The notes under the pieces were generated by a model. The model was not told where the DNA came from and made no database searches. It saw only the letters and a list, made by a program, of their open reading frames with translations. A stretch of 64,000 nucleotides of DNA from Elusimicrobia bacterium RIFCSPLOWO2_02_FULL_39_32 (GTDB taxonomy: Bacteria; Elusimicrobiota; Elusimicrobia; 2-02-FULL-39-32): positions 39,004-103,003 of the forward strand of contig MGUU01000022.1 in NCBI GenBank assembly GCA_001800135.1, written 5' to 3'. Position numbers and translations under genes: made by a program. The stretch's first letter is position 1. Each line of letters starts with the position of its first letter. Below are positions 33,741 through 43,058 of this stretch, in pieces.

Positions 33741-35024
33741 TTACTTCTTGCGCTTTACAATTAACTTTAACTTAACAACTTGCATAATTTCAACTTCTTC
33801 ACCCTCCAAAATCGTTTCTAGAGATTCAGCATTCCAAATTTCACCTCCATAAATCACCTGCCCTAAAGGAGAAAGATTAGTTTTCGCAGTTGCAGTTTGA
33901 CCAATCATTCCTTCAACCCCGCTTACCACTTTTGTTTTTCTGATCCTTAAAAGCAAAACAATTAAAATAAATAATAATAGGGCTGTAAGAATCACAGTTG
34001 AGAAAATAAGGGGCCTGGATATCTGCCAGTAAGGAAACTCAACTCGAACCAGCATCAATGAACCAAGAGCCAACGCAATCACTCCTCCCAGCCCTGCCAA
34101 ACCGCTTGGGATTTGGCTTTCAATAACAAACAAAACAACTGCCAAAACAATTAACCCTGCGCCGGCATAGTTGATTGGCAATGTCTGTAAGGAATAGAGA
34201 CCTAATAAGAGAGATATAGCTCCTGCTACGCCGGGCAAAACCGCGCCGGGATTCATGAGCTCGTATAAAATTCCATAAATCCCAATCATCATTAAAAGAT
34301 AAGCGATATTGGGATCAGTAATGGTTTTTAAAATTTTAACGCGAAGACTCATGGGAAAAATTTCTTTCTTTGCGCCTTTAGTTATCAAACCTTTTTTTCC
34401 GCTAGAAGTCTCAACTACTTTCCCATGAATACGTTCAATTAATTCATCTAAATCCTTAGCGATCAAATCTATCACGCCTAACTGAAGAGCTTCCTGTTCA
34501 GTTGCAGAACTGCTTTTTCTAACAGCATCTTCTGCCCATTTACTATTTCTTTTTCTAGATTCTGCGATTGTTTTAATAAAAGCTACTGTGTCATTTTCAA
34601 TTTTAGCGCGCATGTCTCCTTCGGTTGTTTTGCCTAGCTCCACAGGATGCGCTGCGCCAATACGAGTTTGAGGCGCCATGCTGGCAATGTGAGCTGCCAG
34701 TGTAATAAAAGTGCCTGCAGAAGCTGCCCGCGCCCCTTGGGGGGAAACATAAACCACTACAGGGATAGAGGAAGCGCTAATCTCTTTTACTAAGATTCTT
34801 GTGGATTCAAGCAAACCTCCTGGGGTATCTAGTTCAATAATTAAACAACTAACGTTTTTTTCATGCGCAACTCTCAGCGCAGAACCCAGCCATTCTTCTG
34901 CTGCAGGAGTAATTGCGCCGTCATAAGAAGCCACTAACACCACTGGTTGAGTGCTGGCATATGCCTTTAAAGGCAAACAAAGTAAAAAGAGAGAGAGAAA
35001 AAATTGTAATTTAATAAGTTTCAT
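33741..35024 (-). CDS. nfeD: Long-form NfeD protein with ClpP-like protease domain
   Basis: 427 residues. A signal peptide (MKLIKLQFFLSLFLLCLPLKAYA) is followed by a ClpP/crotonase-fold domain. The Ser of the Ser-Lys dyad is in ARAASAGTFITLAA and the Lys probably in ETIAESRKRN-like AESRKRNSKW. Four or five membrane helices (about 240-370) and a C-terminal OB-fold NfeD domain (GMIGQTATAKTNLSPLGQVIYGGEIW) complete it. It pairs with the slipin downstream. Confidence 0.92.
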   Translation of the reverse strand: MKLIKLQFFLSLFLLCLPLKAYASTQPVVLVASYDGAITPAAEEWLGSALRVAHEKNVSCLIIELDTPGGLLESTRILVKEISASSIPVVVYVSPQGARAASAGTFITLAAHIASMAPQTRIGAAHPVELGKTTEGDMRAKIENDTVAFIKTIAESRKRNSKWAEDAVRKSSSATEQEALQLGVIDLIAKDLDELIERIHGKVVETSSGKKGLITKGAKKEIFPMSLRVKILKTITDPNIAYLLMMIGIYGILYELMNPGAVLPGVAGAISLLLGLYSLQTLPINYAGAGLIVLAVVLFVIESQIPSGLAGLGGVIALALGSLMLVRVEFPYWQISRPLIFSTVILTALLLFILIVLLLRIRKTKVVSGVEGMIGQTATAKTNLSPLGQVIYGGEIWNAESLETILEGEEVEIMQVVKLKLIVKRKK

Positions 35025-35143
35025 GGATTCCTAGTCAAAACGTAAATTTTTTCAGTGAGAACTAAATAGTTTATTTTTCTTTAAAATAAGAAATTAAACG
35101 AGGAGTCAAAGATAAATAGACTATCTAAAAATGGCTAAACAAA

Positions 35144-35956
35144 CTACCAAGCTTTAGCCCGTTCCAGGAGATAAACATCTACCTTTTTATGTTCCCAATT
35201 TCTAGATACAGCCTTATTTTCCACAAAAAGATCAATACGTTTCCCTTTAATCGCTGAGCCTGTGTCTGAAGAATAGGCATAGCCATAACCTGGTATATAA
35301 AGACGCATTCCTAAAGGAATAACGCTAGGATCTACAGCTACTAATCCTCTTCTCACACGATGGCCGCTATAAGTAATGGTCCCTGGAACTTGTGGGTCAC
35401 CCACCCAATAGGCAGTAGCAACCAGTCGTATTTTCTTCAGCTTAGAAAGATCATAAATTTTTATAGGGTAGTCTCTTTGATTTAAAAAAACCAATCTTTT
35501 TACAGGTTTTTTTTCAATTTTTTTAACTTTCTTTTTAGTTTCTACCTCTTTCCCATCATGAAAAATATGCTGGATGGTATAAACCGTGTTTTGCCGAACC
35601 CCTTCTTGAATCTCTACCTTGCGTAAATTTTTGGCAGTTCTTCTTTTCCACTCTAACACAAAATCCACAAGGCTATTTTCTTCTTCCAAAGTCTCCTTAA
35701 CGCGCACCACTTGCGCTTTTTCGCCCCAACGAATTTTTTCATTTAAAGAAGGACGGACAATATCTTTTGAACTCAACTTTACATCAAATTGCTGCAAAAG
35801 TTCTGCTACAGTCTCTTTTTGTAAAGAATAGTGCGTATAAATTTTACCATCTACCTTTAAGGTAGTGCGGGCAAAAAATAAAAGTGTGCCAACAGTGGCA
35901 AAACTTACCAGAATTGCTAATCCAACAAAGAAAGAAACTCTTTTTTTATTTAAGAT
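35144..35956 (-). CDS. G5/3D-domain cell-wall protein, YabE/RpfB-like, with unusual start
   Basis: The track gives 35797, a TTG. The same frame continues upstream for 53 codons and encodes NKKRVSFFVGLAILVSFATV, a membrane anchor, then TLKVDGKIYTHYSLQKETV, typical of the DUF348 start of YabE-like proteins. The frame then meets a stop with no ATG, GTG or TTG; ATC at 35954-35956 is the best-placed codon. The middle is G5-like (RKVEIQEGVRQNTVYTIQHI). The C-terminal 3D domain has LVATAYWVGDP, AVDPSVIPLGMRLYIPGYGY and DTGSAIKGKRIDLFV, with its Asp triad. It probably acts on peptidoglycan. The extension is solid; the exact initiator is not. Confidence 0.7.
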   Translation of the reverse strand: MLNKKRVSFFVGLAILVSFATVGTLLFFARTTLKVDGKIYTHYSLQKETVAELLQQFDVKLSSKDIVRPSLNEKIRWGEKAQVVRVKETLEEENSLVDFVLEWKRRTAKNLRKVEIQEGVRQNTVYTIQHIFHDGKEVETKKKVKKIEKKPVKRLVFLNQRDYPIKIYDLSKLKKIRLVATAYWVGDPQVPGTITYSGHRVRRGLVAVDPSVIPLGMRLYIPGYGYAYSSDTGSAIKGKRIDLFVENKAVSRNWEHKKVDVYLLERAKAW

Positions 35957-36037
35957 GCAATTAACTCAACTTGCCCGATTAATTTAATTAGCTACAATAG
36001 ATTATTCGGGTTGAATGCTCTAAATAATAAGCTAGAA

Positions 36038-36700
36038 TTACACGGATTCATATTCGTCTAAAAATGGGCGAAAACGCGCTTTTGCGCCTAACTTTAACAC
36101 GAAATTTTCAAACTTTTCCTTATCTTGAGCGCCCATCTCCACAGCTGTGACAAAAGTCTCTGGTATTTTTTTAGCGCAGGCTCGAATAAACTCTATGACG
36201 CTTTCAAAACCCTTTTCTTTAAATTCAGGTAAAGGACGATGAATTTTTTTCCACTCTTCTGGATCTAAAGTATTCAAAGAAATAGAGACCACATCTAAAA
36301 ATCTGGCTAGCTCTTGACTTATATCCCTACCATTAATTAAATTCCCTAATCCTATGGTATTTAAACGAATTTTTTTTGCGCCATGCTGTTTTAAATACAA
36401 AGAAATTTTTTCCATCTCAAGCAGACGATAGGACGATTCTCCATATCCGCAAAAAACAATTTCTGAATAGCGCTCTGGATTTTGGATGGTTGCAAGCACC
36501 TCTTCCACAGAGGGTTCTTTTGGCAAAAGAAGATTGTAATTCCTATACATGTATTCCCATGAAAATTTAATGCAAAAAGAACAGGCAGTAGGGCACCGTG
36601 GGGTAATGTTTAAATACAACGCATCCTTATACTGATAAGATAATGCCGGCAGCTTTCTTTGCTCTATTTTCATATCTTCAATTTCATTTATTGTATTCAT
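36038..36700 (-). CDS. TatD-linked radical SAM protein
   Basis: 220 residues. The iron-sulfur cluster motif is CPTACSFC (CxxxCxxC) in LYLNITPRCPTACSFCIKF. GYGESSYRLLE and ISLNTLDPEEWKKIHRP follow. It matches the family of short radical SAM proteins encoded beside tatD (TIGRFAM tatD_link_rSAM). It overlaps the tatD end by 17 nt. The reaction is not known. Confidence 0.88.
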   Translation of the reverse strand: MNTINEIEDMKIEQRKLPALSYQYKDALYLNITPRCPTACSFCIKFSWEYMYRNYNLLLPKEPSVEEVLATIQNPERYSEIVFCGYGESSYRLLEMEKISLYLKQHGAKKIRLNTIGLGNLINGRDISQELARFLDVVSISLNTLDPEEWKKIHRPLPEFKEKGFESVIEFIRACAKKIPETFVTAVEMGAQDKEKFENFVLKLGAKARFRPFLDEYESV

Positions 36701-37562
36701 GCAATCTAAACAATTTCAAAGCGTTTTGGGTTGTGATCCGGGCAATTTCATCTAAACTTTTTCCATAAAGGTTCGCCAATGCTTCAGCAATTAAAATAAG
36801 ATAGGAGGACTCATTTCTTTTGCCTCTATACCCCTGTGGGGGAAGATAGGGCGCGTCTGTTTCCAAAACAATTTTGTTTTCCGGCGCTTTAGAAAGCACC
36901 TCTCTTAAATTTTTAGCGCTCGGGTAGGTTAGAGGTCCATCCACTCCTAAATAAAAACCCAAATCCATGCAACCTTCAGCAAATCCCAAATCTCCGGAAA
37001 AACAATGAATGACCCCCGGACAAATATCTTTACGTCCCATGCCTCCAAAAAAACTTTTTAAAATCCTCAAAGTGTCTGCTTGAGCTTCTCTACAATGGAT
37101 AACAACTGGTTTGTTTAGCTCTGCAGCAACTTCTAAACATTTTCTAAAAAGCGAAATTTGATCTTCTCTGGAAGCAGTGCTTTTTACAAAATCTAAACCA
37201 ATTTCTCCAATAGCTACGCACAGGGGGGAAAAAGCGAATTTAGTCATTATACCAAAATCAAACTGATCCATTCTCTGGGCATAATGGGGATGAAAACCGC
37301 AAGTCCAAAAAGCTAAAGGCTTTTGCAATTGAGTTCTTAAGGCTTGTGAACCCCAATCAGTATGAAAACTGGTTTTCAAGTCAGAATGAGAATCTTCTGC
37401 AAACTGCTTTGCTTTTTCCCAGCTTTCAGGAGATTCGCCAATTTCTACGATCCACTGAATGCCTTTAGATTGAGCCCTCTCCAATACTGCTGACCGATCC
37501 TCGTCAAATTGAGGATCACAAAGGTGCGCATGCGTGTCTATCAACTGAATCCTAGAGATCAT
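36684..37562 (-). CDS. tatD: TatD-family metal-dependent hydrolase
   Basis: 292 residues of amidohydrolase fold. It has the metal motif DTHAHLCDPQFDED, a middle AIGEIGLDF, KPVVIHCREAQADTL, GVIHCFSGDL and ETDAPYLPPQGYRGKRNES. It is a 3'-5' deoxyribonuclease or related phosphoesterase. It overlaps metG by 4 nt and the radical SAM gene by 17 nt. About 25 residues longer than usual, owing to a loop near 60-85. Confidence 0.94.
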   Translation of the reverse strand: MISRIQLIDTHAHLCDPQFDEDRSAVLERAQSKGIQWIVEIGESPESWEKAKQFAEDSHSDLKTSFHTDWGSQALRTQLQKPLAFWTCGFHPHYAQRMDQFDFGIMTKFAFSPLCVAIGEIGLDFVKSTASREDQISLFRKCLEVAAELNKPVVIHCREAQADTLRILKSFFGGMGRKDICPGVIHCFSGDLGFAEGCMDLGFYLGVDGPLTYPSAKNLREVLSKAPENKIVLETDAPYLPPQGYRGKRNESSYLILIAEALANLYGKSLDEIARITTQNALKLFRLHEYNK

Positions 37563-39130
37563 GCTTTTCTAGGAAATAAAATTTCCTGTTTCTGAATTCT
37601 TGTACCCGGGGAATAAGTTGCAATAGGCTCTCTAAATACTTTCATGGCCACTTCTTCTAGTTTAGATAACTCTCCTAGTTGCTGCCACATTCTTTGAGAA
37701 AGTTCAGGCATAAATGGATGATAAAGAGCGCTCAGCCAACGCAATACAATCAAAGTTTCAGCTAGAACACTTTCGCAAAGCTCTGGATTAGTTTTTACTA
37801 ATTTCCAAGGAGCATTGACTTCCAAATAACGGTTCGCTTCTCTAGCAACTGACAATCCATCTTCTAACACTTCCTGAAAAGCGCTCTTTTCAAAAGATTC
37901 AGTTATTTTTTTATTTTTTTCTAGTATCAAAGGCATGAAAAAACCTTTTGGCATTTTTCTAATAACCCCTGAAAAATTTTTTTCAATCAAGGTAAGGATT
38001 CTAGAAAAAAGATTGCCTAAATCATTGGCCAGTTCAAAATTATATCGCTTAAGCAAAGCTATTTTTGAAAAATCTCCGTCTGCGCCAAAAGGCATTTCTC
38101 GTAAAAGAAAATAACGGAAAGAGTCTGCGCCAAATTCCTTACAGACTTCAACTGGATCAACTATGTTCCCTTTGGATTTAGACATTTTATCGCCTTCCAC
38201 AGTCCACCAGCCATGAGCAAAAACTTTTTTTGGTAAAGGCAGTCCCAATGCCATAAGCATGGCAGGCCAAATCACTGTATGGAACCGAAATATCTCTTTA
38301 CCCACAAAATGAATGTCGCAAGGCCATGTCTCCTCAAATTTAAAATTGGATGAAGATATCTGGGGTGATGCCTGATCCTCTATTCCCGCTAAGGACTTAA
38401 GTTCATAGTGGGTCGCGCTCAAGTAGTTGATCAAAGCATCAAACCAAACATAAGCGGTATGGCCAAGTGCAAAGGGAACTGGAATTCCCCACTTTTCTTT
38501 AAGCCGCGACACTGATAGATCTTTCAGACCCTGACGCACAAACTGAATCATCTCTTGGGCGCGATGGTAAGGAGAAAGAAAATCAGGGTTCTCTTTATAA
38601 TGTTGAAGTAACCGATCTCCGTACTTGGACAATTTAAAAAAATAACTCTCTTCCTTTAGTTTCTCTACCGGCCTTGCGCATTCAGGGCACTGCCATCCGC
38701 TTGAGGCAGCTCCTTTTAACTGATTTTCAAGCCAAAAACTTTCGCAAGCCACACAATACCAATCTTCATAAAAACCCTTGTAAATTTCACCTTGATCATA
38801 GAGCCTTGTAAGAATGGCTTGAACTGTTTTTATATGGCGGGTTTCTGTGGTACGAATAAAATCATCATTTGAGATGTTTAACAGTTTCCATAAGGATTTA
38901 AACTCCTCTGCGGTTCGGGTCGCATATGCTTCAGGAGTAATGCCAGCTTGCAGGGAGGCTTGAGCGATTTTAGAACCATGTTCATCTGTGCCGGTAAGAA
39001 AAAAAACTTTCTCTCCCTGCATCCTTTTCCATCTAGCTAAAACATCCGCTGCAATTGTGGTGTAGGCATGGCCAATGTGCGGACGGTCATTGACATAATA
39101 AATAGGGGTGGTTATGTAAAAACTTTTCAC
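37559..39130 (-). CDS. metG: Methionyl-tRNA synthetase
   Basis: 523 residues. It starts FYITTPIYYVNDRPHIGHAYTTIAADV (HIGH motif). A zinc knuckle contains CVACESFW and CPECARP, and the second catalytic motif is KMSKSKGNIVDP. It lacks the C-terminal tRNA-binding OB domain of the longer forms. It is in the conserved tmk-holB-metG-tatD order. Confidence 0.97.
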   Translation of the reverse strand: MKSFYITTPIYYVNDRPHIGHAYTTIAADVLARWKRMQGEKVFFLTGTDEHGSKIAQASLQAGITPEAYATRTAEEFKSLWKLLNISNDDFIRTTETRHIKTVQAILTRLYDQGEIYKGFYEDWYCVACESFWLENQLKGAASSGWQCPECARPVEKLKEESYFFKLSKYGDRLLQHYKENPDFLSPYHRAQEMIQFVRQGLKDLSVSRLKEKWGIPVPFALGHTAYVWFDALINYLSATHYELKSLAGIEDQASPQISSSNFKFEETWPCDIHFVGKEIFRFHTVIWPAMLMALGLPLPKKVFAHGWWTVEGDKMSKSKGNIVDPVEVCKEFGADSFRYFLLREMPFGADGDFSKIALLKRYNFELANDLGNLFSRILTLIEKNFSGVIRKMPKGFFMPLILEKNKKITESFEKSAFQEVLEDGLSVAREANRYLEVNAPWKLVKTNPELCESVLAETLIVLRWLSALYHPFMPELSQRMWQQLGELSKLEEVAMKVFREPIATYSPGTRIQKQEILFPRKA

Positions 39131-39131
39131 T

Positions 39132-39986
39132 TCAAAAGGTAAAAGAAAAAAGAAGCGGCTCTAAGATAAAAGGGGGATAGACATTTTTCTTTAGCTCTTC
39201 TTGAGACTGTAAAATTAACTCCAAACGATTTAAATTTTTTTCCTGCGGATCAGCTCTTAAATTCTGGACACATTTTAAGGTTAAAATTTTTAAAAAAAAC
39301 TCTGCCTGTTTTTTCTGGGTTGTTTTTTTAGATTCAAAAATTTTACTTAAAAGAATTTGGGGTTCCTTATATTTTCCTGAAAGCGCTTCCTCTGCCAGCT
39401 TTTCAAAACTTGAGACTTCTTTCTCTAAAATCATCCCTGGTTGCAAAGGAGCAAAACAGATTTTCCTGCACCTGGAGCGAATGGTAGAGATGATGCGTTC
39501 AGAACTCTGGGTAAGCAAAATCCAATGAGAATTTTTAGAGGATTCTTCTAAAACTTTTAGTAATGCATTGGAAGACTCTAAATTCAGAGATTCGGCTCGG
39601 TCAATCATAAAAACTCTTTTTCTGCCTTCTAAAGGACTGAGGTAAGACTGTTGGATTAAAATACGAATCGCTTCAATTCTTAATTCTTTTTGTTTAACCC
39701 TCTCTTCCTCATTTAATCCTAATAGAGTCCCTTGGGATTCAAAATCTAAAATAAAAAGATCTACATGATTTTGGCGCTCAATCTTCTTGCATGAACTGCA
39801 AAGATCACATGACTCAATCCCATTTCTTTCACAATTAAGAGCTTTGACAAATTCAAGCGCGGTTTTTCTTTTTCCAGCTCCTTCCGGACCCACAAAAAGA
39901 TAGCTCTCTGCTACACGTTTTGAAAAAAGATCCGCCTTAAGCAAAGAAACAGCTTTCGATTGTCCAACAATATTTTTAAAACTCAT
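39132..39986 (-). CDS. holB: DNA polymerase III delta prime subunit
   Basis: I start at the ATG at 39986 (MSFKNIVGQSKAVSLLK), which overlaps the tmk stop as TAATG. The 284-residue clamp-loader AAA+ protein has a modified P-loop GPEGAGKRKTA, a Cys4 zinc module (CERNGIESCDLCSSCKK) and MIDRAESLNLESSNALLKVLEE. Delta prime commonly lacks ATPase activity, and GKR in place of GKT/S fits that. It works with the clamp encoded at 54-55 kb. Confidence 0.92.
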   Translation of the reverse strand: MSFKNIVGQSKAVSLLKADLFSKRVAESYLFVGPEGAGKRKTALEFVKALNCERNGIESCDLCSSCKKIERQNHVDLFILDFESQGTLLGLNEEERVKQKELRIEAIRILIQQSYLSPLEGRKRVFMIDRAESLNLESSNALLKVLEESSKNSHWILLTQSSERIISTIRSRCRKICFAPLQPGMILEKEVSSFEKLAEEALSGKYKEPQILLSKIFESKKTTQKKQAEFFLKILTLKCVQNLRADPQEKNLNRLELILQSQEELKKNVYPPFILEPLLFSFTF

Positions 39987-40666
39987 TAGCTTTTTATTTG
40001 TTGAATACCACATCGCGCTTTTAAAGGTGCGGGGTATGATTCTATCCTATCTTCGATCTCTTTTAAAATTTTCTGGTGAAGTTCTTTTATAGTTCCTTTT
40101 GCGGAAAGGATCTTTACCCTTTTAGGATTTTTTTTTGCAATGGCAAAATAACCCTTGCGCACCCGCTTATGAAAAAACAGACTTTCCTGTTCCAAGCGAT
40201 CTCCACCACTTTTTCCTTTCATTTTCTTAATCCGCCCAAGCCCTTCTTCTGGCGGAATATCCAACACAATGGTCAAATCTGGAATTAAATTCTCTGTCGC
40301 TATAGAATTAAGCTGCTCAATCAAACTTAAGGGAATTCCACGTCCATAGCCTTGATAAGCAATAGTCGCATCCCTATAGCGCTCACAGATAATGTACTTC
40401 CCTTTTTGTAAGGCAGGACGAATCACTTCTTCTGTATGTTGAGCGCGGCTCGCTTCATAGAGCAGGAGTTCAACTAAAGGAGAAATTTTATATTTTGGAT
40501 TTAGAATGATGCTCCTTAACTCTTCTGCAAAAGAGCTTCCCCCTGGTTCTCTACTATGCACAACATCAAAACCCTTCTTAAGAAGTGCCTCTTTAAGCAA
40601 AAGGGCTTGGGTTGTTTTTCCACAACCATCCGGCCCTTCCAATGTAAGAAAAAATCCTTTTTTCAT
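39986..40666 (-). CDS. tmk: Thymidylate kinase
   Basis: 226 residues. P-loop LEGPDGCGKTTQALLL, the DR(E/Y) motif SREPGGSSFAEELR, YEASRAQHTEEVIRPAL and CERYRDATIAYQGYGRGI. The lid lies around KMKGKSGGDRLE. It converts dTMP to dTDP, downstream of ThyX. It heads the tmk-holB-metG-tatD-rSAM operon. Confidence 0.97.
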   Translation of the reverse strand: MKKGFFLTLEGPDGCGKTTQALLLKEALLKKGFDVVHSREPGGSSFAEELRSIILNPKYKISPLVELLLYEASRAQHTEEVIRPALQKGKYIICERYRDATIAYQGYGRGIPLSLIEQLNSIATENLIPDLTIVLDIPPEEGLGRIKKMKGKSGGDRLEQESLFFHKRVRKGYFAIAKKNPKRVKILSAKGTIKELHQKILKEIEDRIESYPAPLKARCGIQQIKS

Positions 40667-40698
40667 TCTTCTTTAACCCAGATTATCAATATTCGGGT

Positions 40699-41568
40699 TT
40701 AACTTAACTCTTTAAAAATCATGGCTGCGCCAATTAATTTTTGAGCTTGATCTTTTATGGAAAAAGAGTGGCAAGAAAGTTTTAAGAGAGATTGGCCTTG
40801 CCGCTCTAAATTCAACTCTTTAGTTCGCATCCCATCTTTAGATTGCAGGGTTTGAGTTAATTCTTCTAAAAGAGAAGGATAGGAGTTAAATGCCTCGCTC
40901 ATTTTTTTCCCAATCAAATCCTTTCCTGAAAGTAAAAGAGATTTTTCAGCTATAGGATTAAATTCTGTAATAATAGAGGAGCTATTAACCACAATAACCC
41001 CTGTAGGAAATGTGGAAGTAAATTTTTCATTCACGCTCTTTAAAGATACAAGCTCTAAATAAAGTCTGCCATTTTCTAAAGCAATGGCTGCTTGTTTGCC
41101 AATTAAAGCAAGTAAATCTAAATCGTTTTTGTTAAAAGCAGAGCTTTTTTTATTTAAAATCTCAATCACTCCTAAAACATCCTCTGTGCTTGAGATCGGG
41201 GCGCAAATCATGCTTTTAGTTTTGTATCCAGTAAGGGTGTCGAATTGAGGGTTAAATCTAGAATCTTTCTGAACATCTTCTACCAAGACAGGCTGATTAA
41301 ATTGAGCTGCCCAGCCGCAGACCCCTTTTCCATAAGCAAAAGGCACCTCTTCTGAAATCATCTCCACCATGCCTTTCTTTGGGCCTAAACAACCCTTTAA
41401 AACCAGGGTCTTTTTTTGAATGTCGCAGACAAAAAGTGAAGCAGCATCCGCATCAATCGCTTTCAGAAGATTTTCCAGTAAATAAACATAAATTCTATCG
41501 GACTGATACAGAAAATGAATATTTTTCAAAATATCGTAAAGCACATTGAGATGATAGGTTCCTAGCAT
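40699..41568 (-). CDS. GAF-PAS sensory protein without output domain
   Basis: 289 residues. The GAF domain (about 20-170) has AASLFVCDIQKKTLVLKG, GVCGWAAQFNQPVLVEDVQKD and APISSTEDVLGVIEILNK. The PAS-like domain (about 180-285) has FTSTFPTGVIVVNSSSIITEFNPIAEK. There is no kinase, GGDEF or DNA-binding part, so it may be a partner protein in a signalling complex. Ligand unknown. It lies 32 nt upstream of tmk, so it may be transcribed with that operon. Confidence 0.8.
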   Translation of the reverse strand: MLGTYHLNVLYDILKNIHFLYQSDRIYVYLLENLLKAIDADAASLFVCDIQKKTLVLKGCLGPKKGMVEMISEEVPFAYGKGVCGWAAQFNQPVLVEDVQKDSRFNPQFDTLTGYKTKSMICAPISSTEDVLGVIEILNKKSSAFNKNDLDLLALIGKQAAIALENGRLYLELVSLKSVNEKFTSTFPTGVIVVNSSSIITEFNPIAEKSLLLSGKDLIGKKMSEAFNSYPSLLEELTQTLQSKDGMRTKELNLERQGQSLLKLSCHSFSIKDQAQKLIGAAMIFKELS

Positions 41569-41699
41569 GGATTCTCCTTATCTAAAATTTTTTTGCATTA
41601 AGCAATTCTACAATAAAGCTCTTTTCACAAACAAATGAATCTTTATATCCGCTAAAGTTATTTTATAGGTATATAAATATTTAGAATGATTATTTGATT

Positions 41700-43058
41700 T
41701 TACCAACTTGCGTTAATTTCGCGCCAATAGCGTCTGGAAGGTTTTTGATTCAGAGTTAAAATACCTGTAGAAATATCCGCATCATAATAGACTGATATAG
41801 ACTGAGGATTTGTGGCTTGAGCCATATCTAAAACTCCTATAATATTTAAATTTGTTCCGGAATTACTGATATTTTCAAAATAACAATAGGCATGGAATAA
41901 AACATCAGAAACAATAAAATTGTTTCCAGCCCCAGAAGCAGAAAATGCAGTTGCATTTGTATCTTGAGCGCTGCTCCATCCCAAAGTACTATTTCCATGA
42001 GTTCCATTGTAAAGATACTCTGTTTGAGCGTCTGACGGTATCTTTACAGTACGATTAGGTAAAGTCGTGGCGCCATTGACAGATAAAGTTGCAAATGGAG
42101 CGATAAAAGCTCTACAAAAAATTTGGGAAGAGGAGTCACGGCTATCCAAACTATAATCCGCTTCTAAAAAAATTACAGAGGTAGAGTTACTAAAGGTGTA
42201 AGTTCCTCCTCCAGGCCAAGCTTTAATACCAATCTCTTCCGTTGCTGGAAAGTAACCAGAACCAGTGGGTGAGGAAACAGCTAATCTTCCTGAACTACTA
42301 GCGCCGCCTGTTCCATTAGTTTTGTAGAATGAGGGAACAGAAGAATTTTTTGCTAAGGTTCTATAAGAGTCTAGATCAATGGTTGGGGGTTGATCTAAAC
42401 TTGAGGAATGGCAATAATAATCATAAGTTCCGTCCCACGTTTCAGAACTATCTCCATGAGGTCCACTGGCGCTGGTGGGAGTGCGTTCATCAATATACCC
42501 TTTAACCATCTTGCGTGGAAAAACTGAACTATTGTCTGGAGAATTTGGCAAATCTATATCCCCATAACATACGATAGGACCCCAATGTACGCGCGTGCCT
42601 GACTTATAATCTAAATTAGAACGAATCTGCATGCCTGCTTCAATCCCGCTTTTATAATATTCAGCTTCTAATGCCCTCACCTCATCTGTTGACTTATCTC
42701 TGCCAATGGCTTGAACAATCACTCTTCCTGTAACAGAGCCGGTAGTAAGCTTTACCTTATATTCTCCTTGTTTGCCGCCATCCAAACCCGTAGAAACATA
42801 AACCACATCAAAATTATAACCTGAAATTGCTGCGCCGGTAGAAGCAGCAGTATAAACCGCATCTGATTCCTGCATTTTCCATACCCCGCGGTCTAAACCC
42901 TGTTCTGCCATATGAAAAGCTATAGAAGTTTTTTTCTGTTTTACAGACCATTTGGTTTCATTTTGAAAAAGATAAACAAATGCAGGCAAAAATATAGCGA
43001 GCACAAGCAATGTAAGAATCGCTCCGATTAAAATAATCCCTTTAGAATCTTTTTTCAT
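41700..43058 (-). CDS. PilX-like type IV pilus/secretion minor component
   Basis: 452 residues. MKKDSKGIILIGAILTLLVLAIFLPAFVYLF is a pilin-like N-terminus, but it has Ile, not Glu, at the +5 position after the Gly. This is seen in PilX/GspK-like proteins. HMAEQGLDRGVWKMQESD is PilX-like (AEAGL motif). The remaining 350 residues are Ser/Thr/Gly-rich and predicted beta, ending in a basic RRYWREINASW. It overlaps the PilW-like gene by 1 nt. Exported to the cell surface or pseudopilus tip, by inference. Confidence 0.75.
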   Translation of the reverse strand: MKKDSKGIILIGAILTLLVLAIFLPAFVYLFQNETKWSVKQKKTSIAFHMAEQGLDRGVWKMQESDAVYTAASTGAAISGYNFDVVYVSTGLDGGKQGEYKVKLTTGSVTGRVIVQAIGRDKSTDEVRALEAEYYKSGIEAGMQIRSNLDYKSGTRVHWGPIVCYGDIDLPNSPDNSSVFPRKMVKGYIDERTPTSASGPHGDSSETWDGTYDYYCHSSSLDQPPTIDLDSYRTLAKNSSVPSFYKTNGTGGASSSGRLAVSSPTGSGYFPATEEIGIKAWPGGGTYTFSNSTSVIFLEADYSLDSRDSSSQIFCRAFIAPFATLSVNGATTLPNRTVKIPSDAQTEYLYNGTHGNSTLGWSSAQDTNATAFSASGAGNNFIVSDVLFHAYCYFENISNSGTNLNIIGVLDMAQATNPQSISVYYDADISTGILTLNQKPSRRYWREINASW

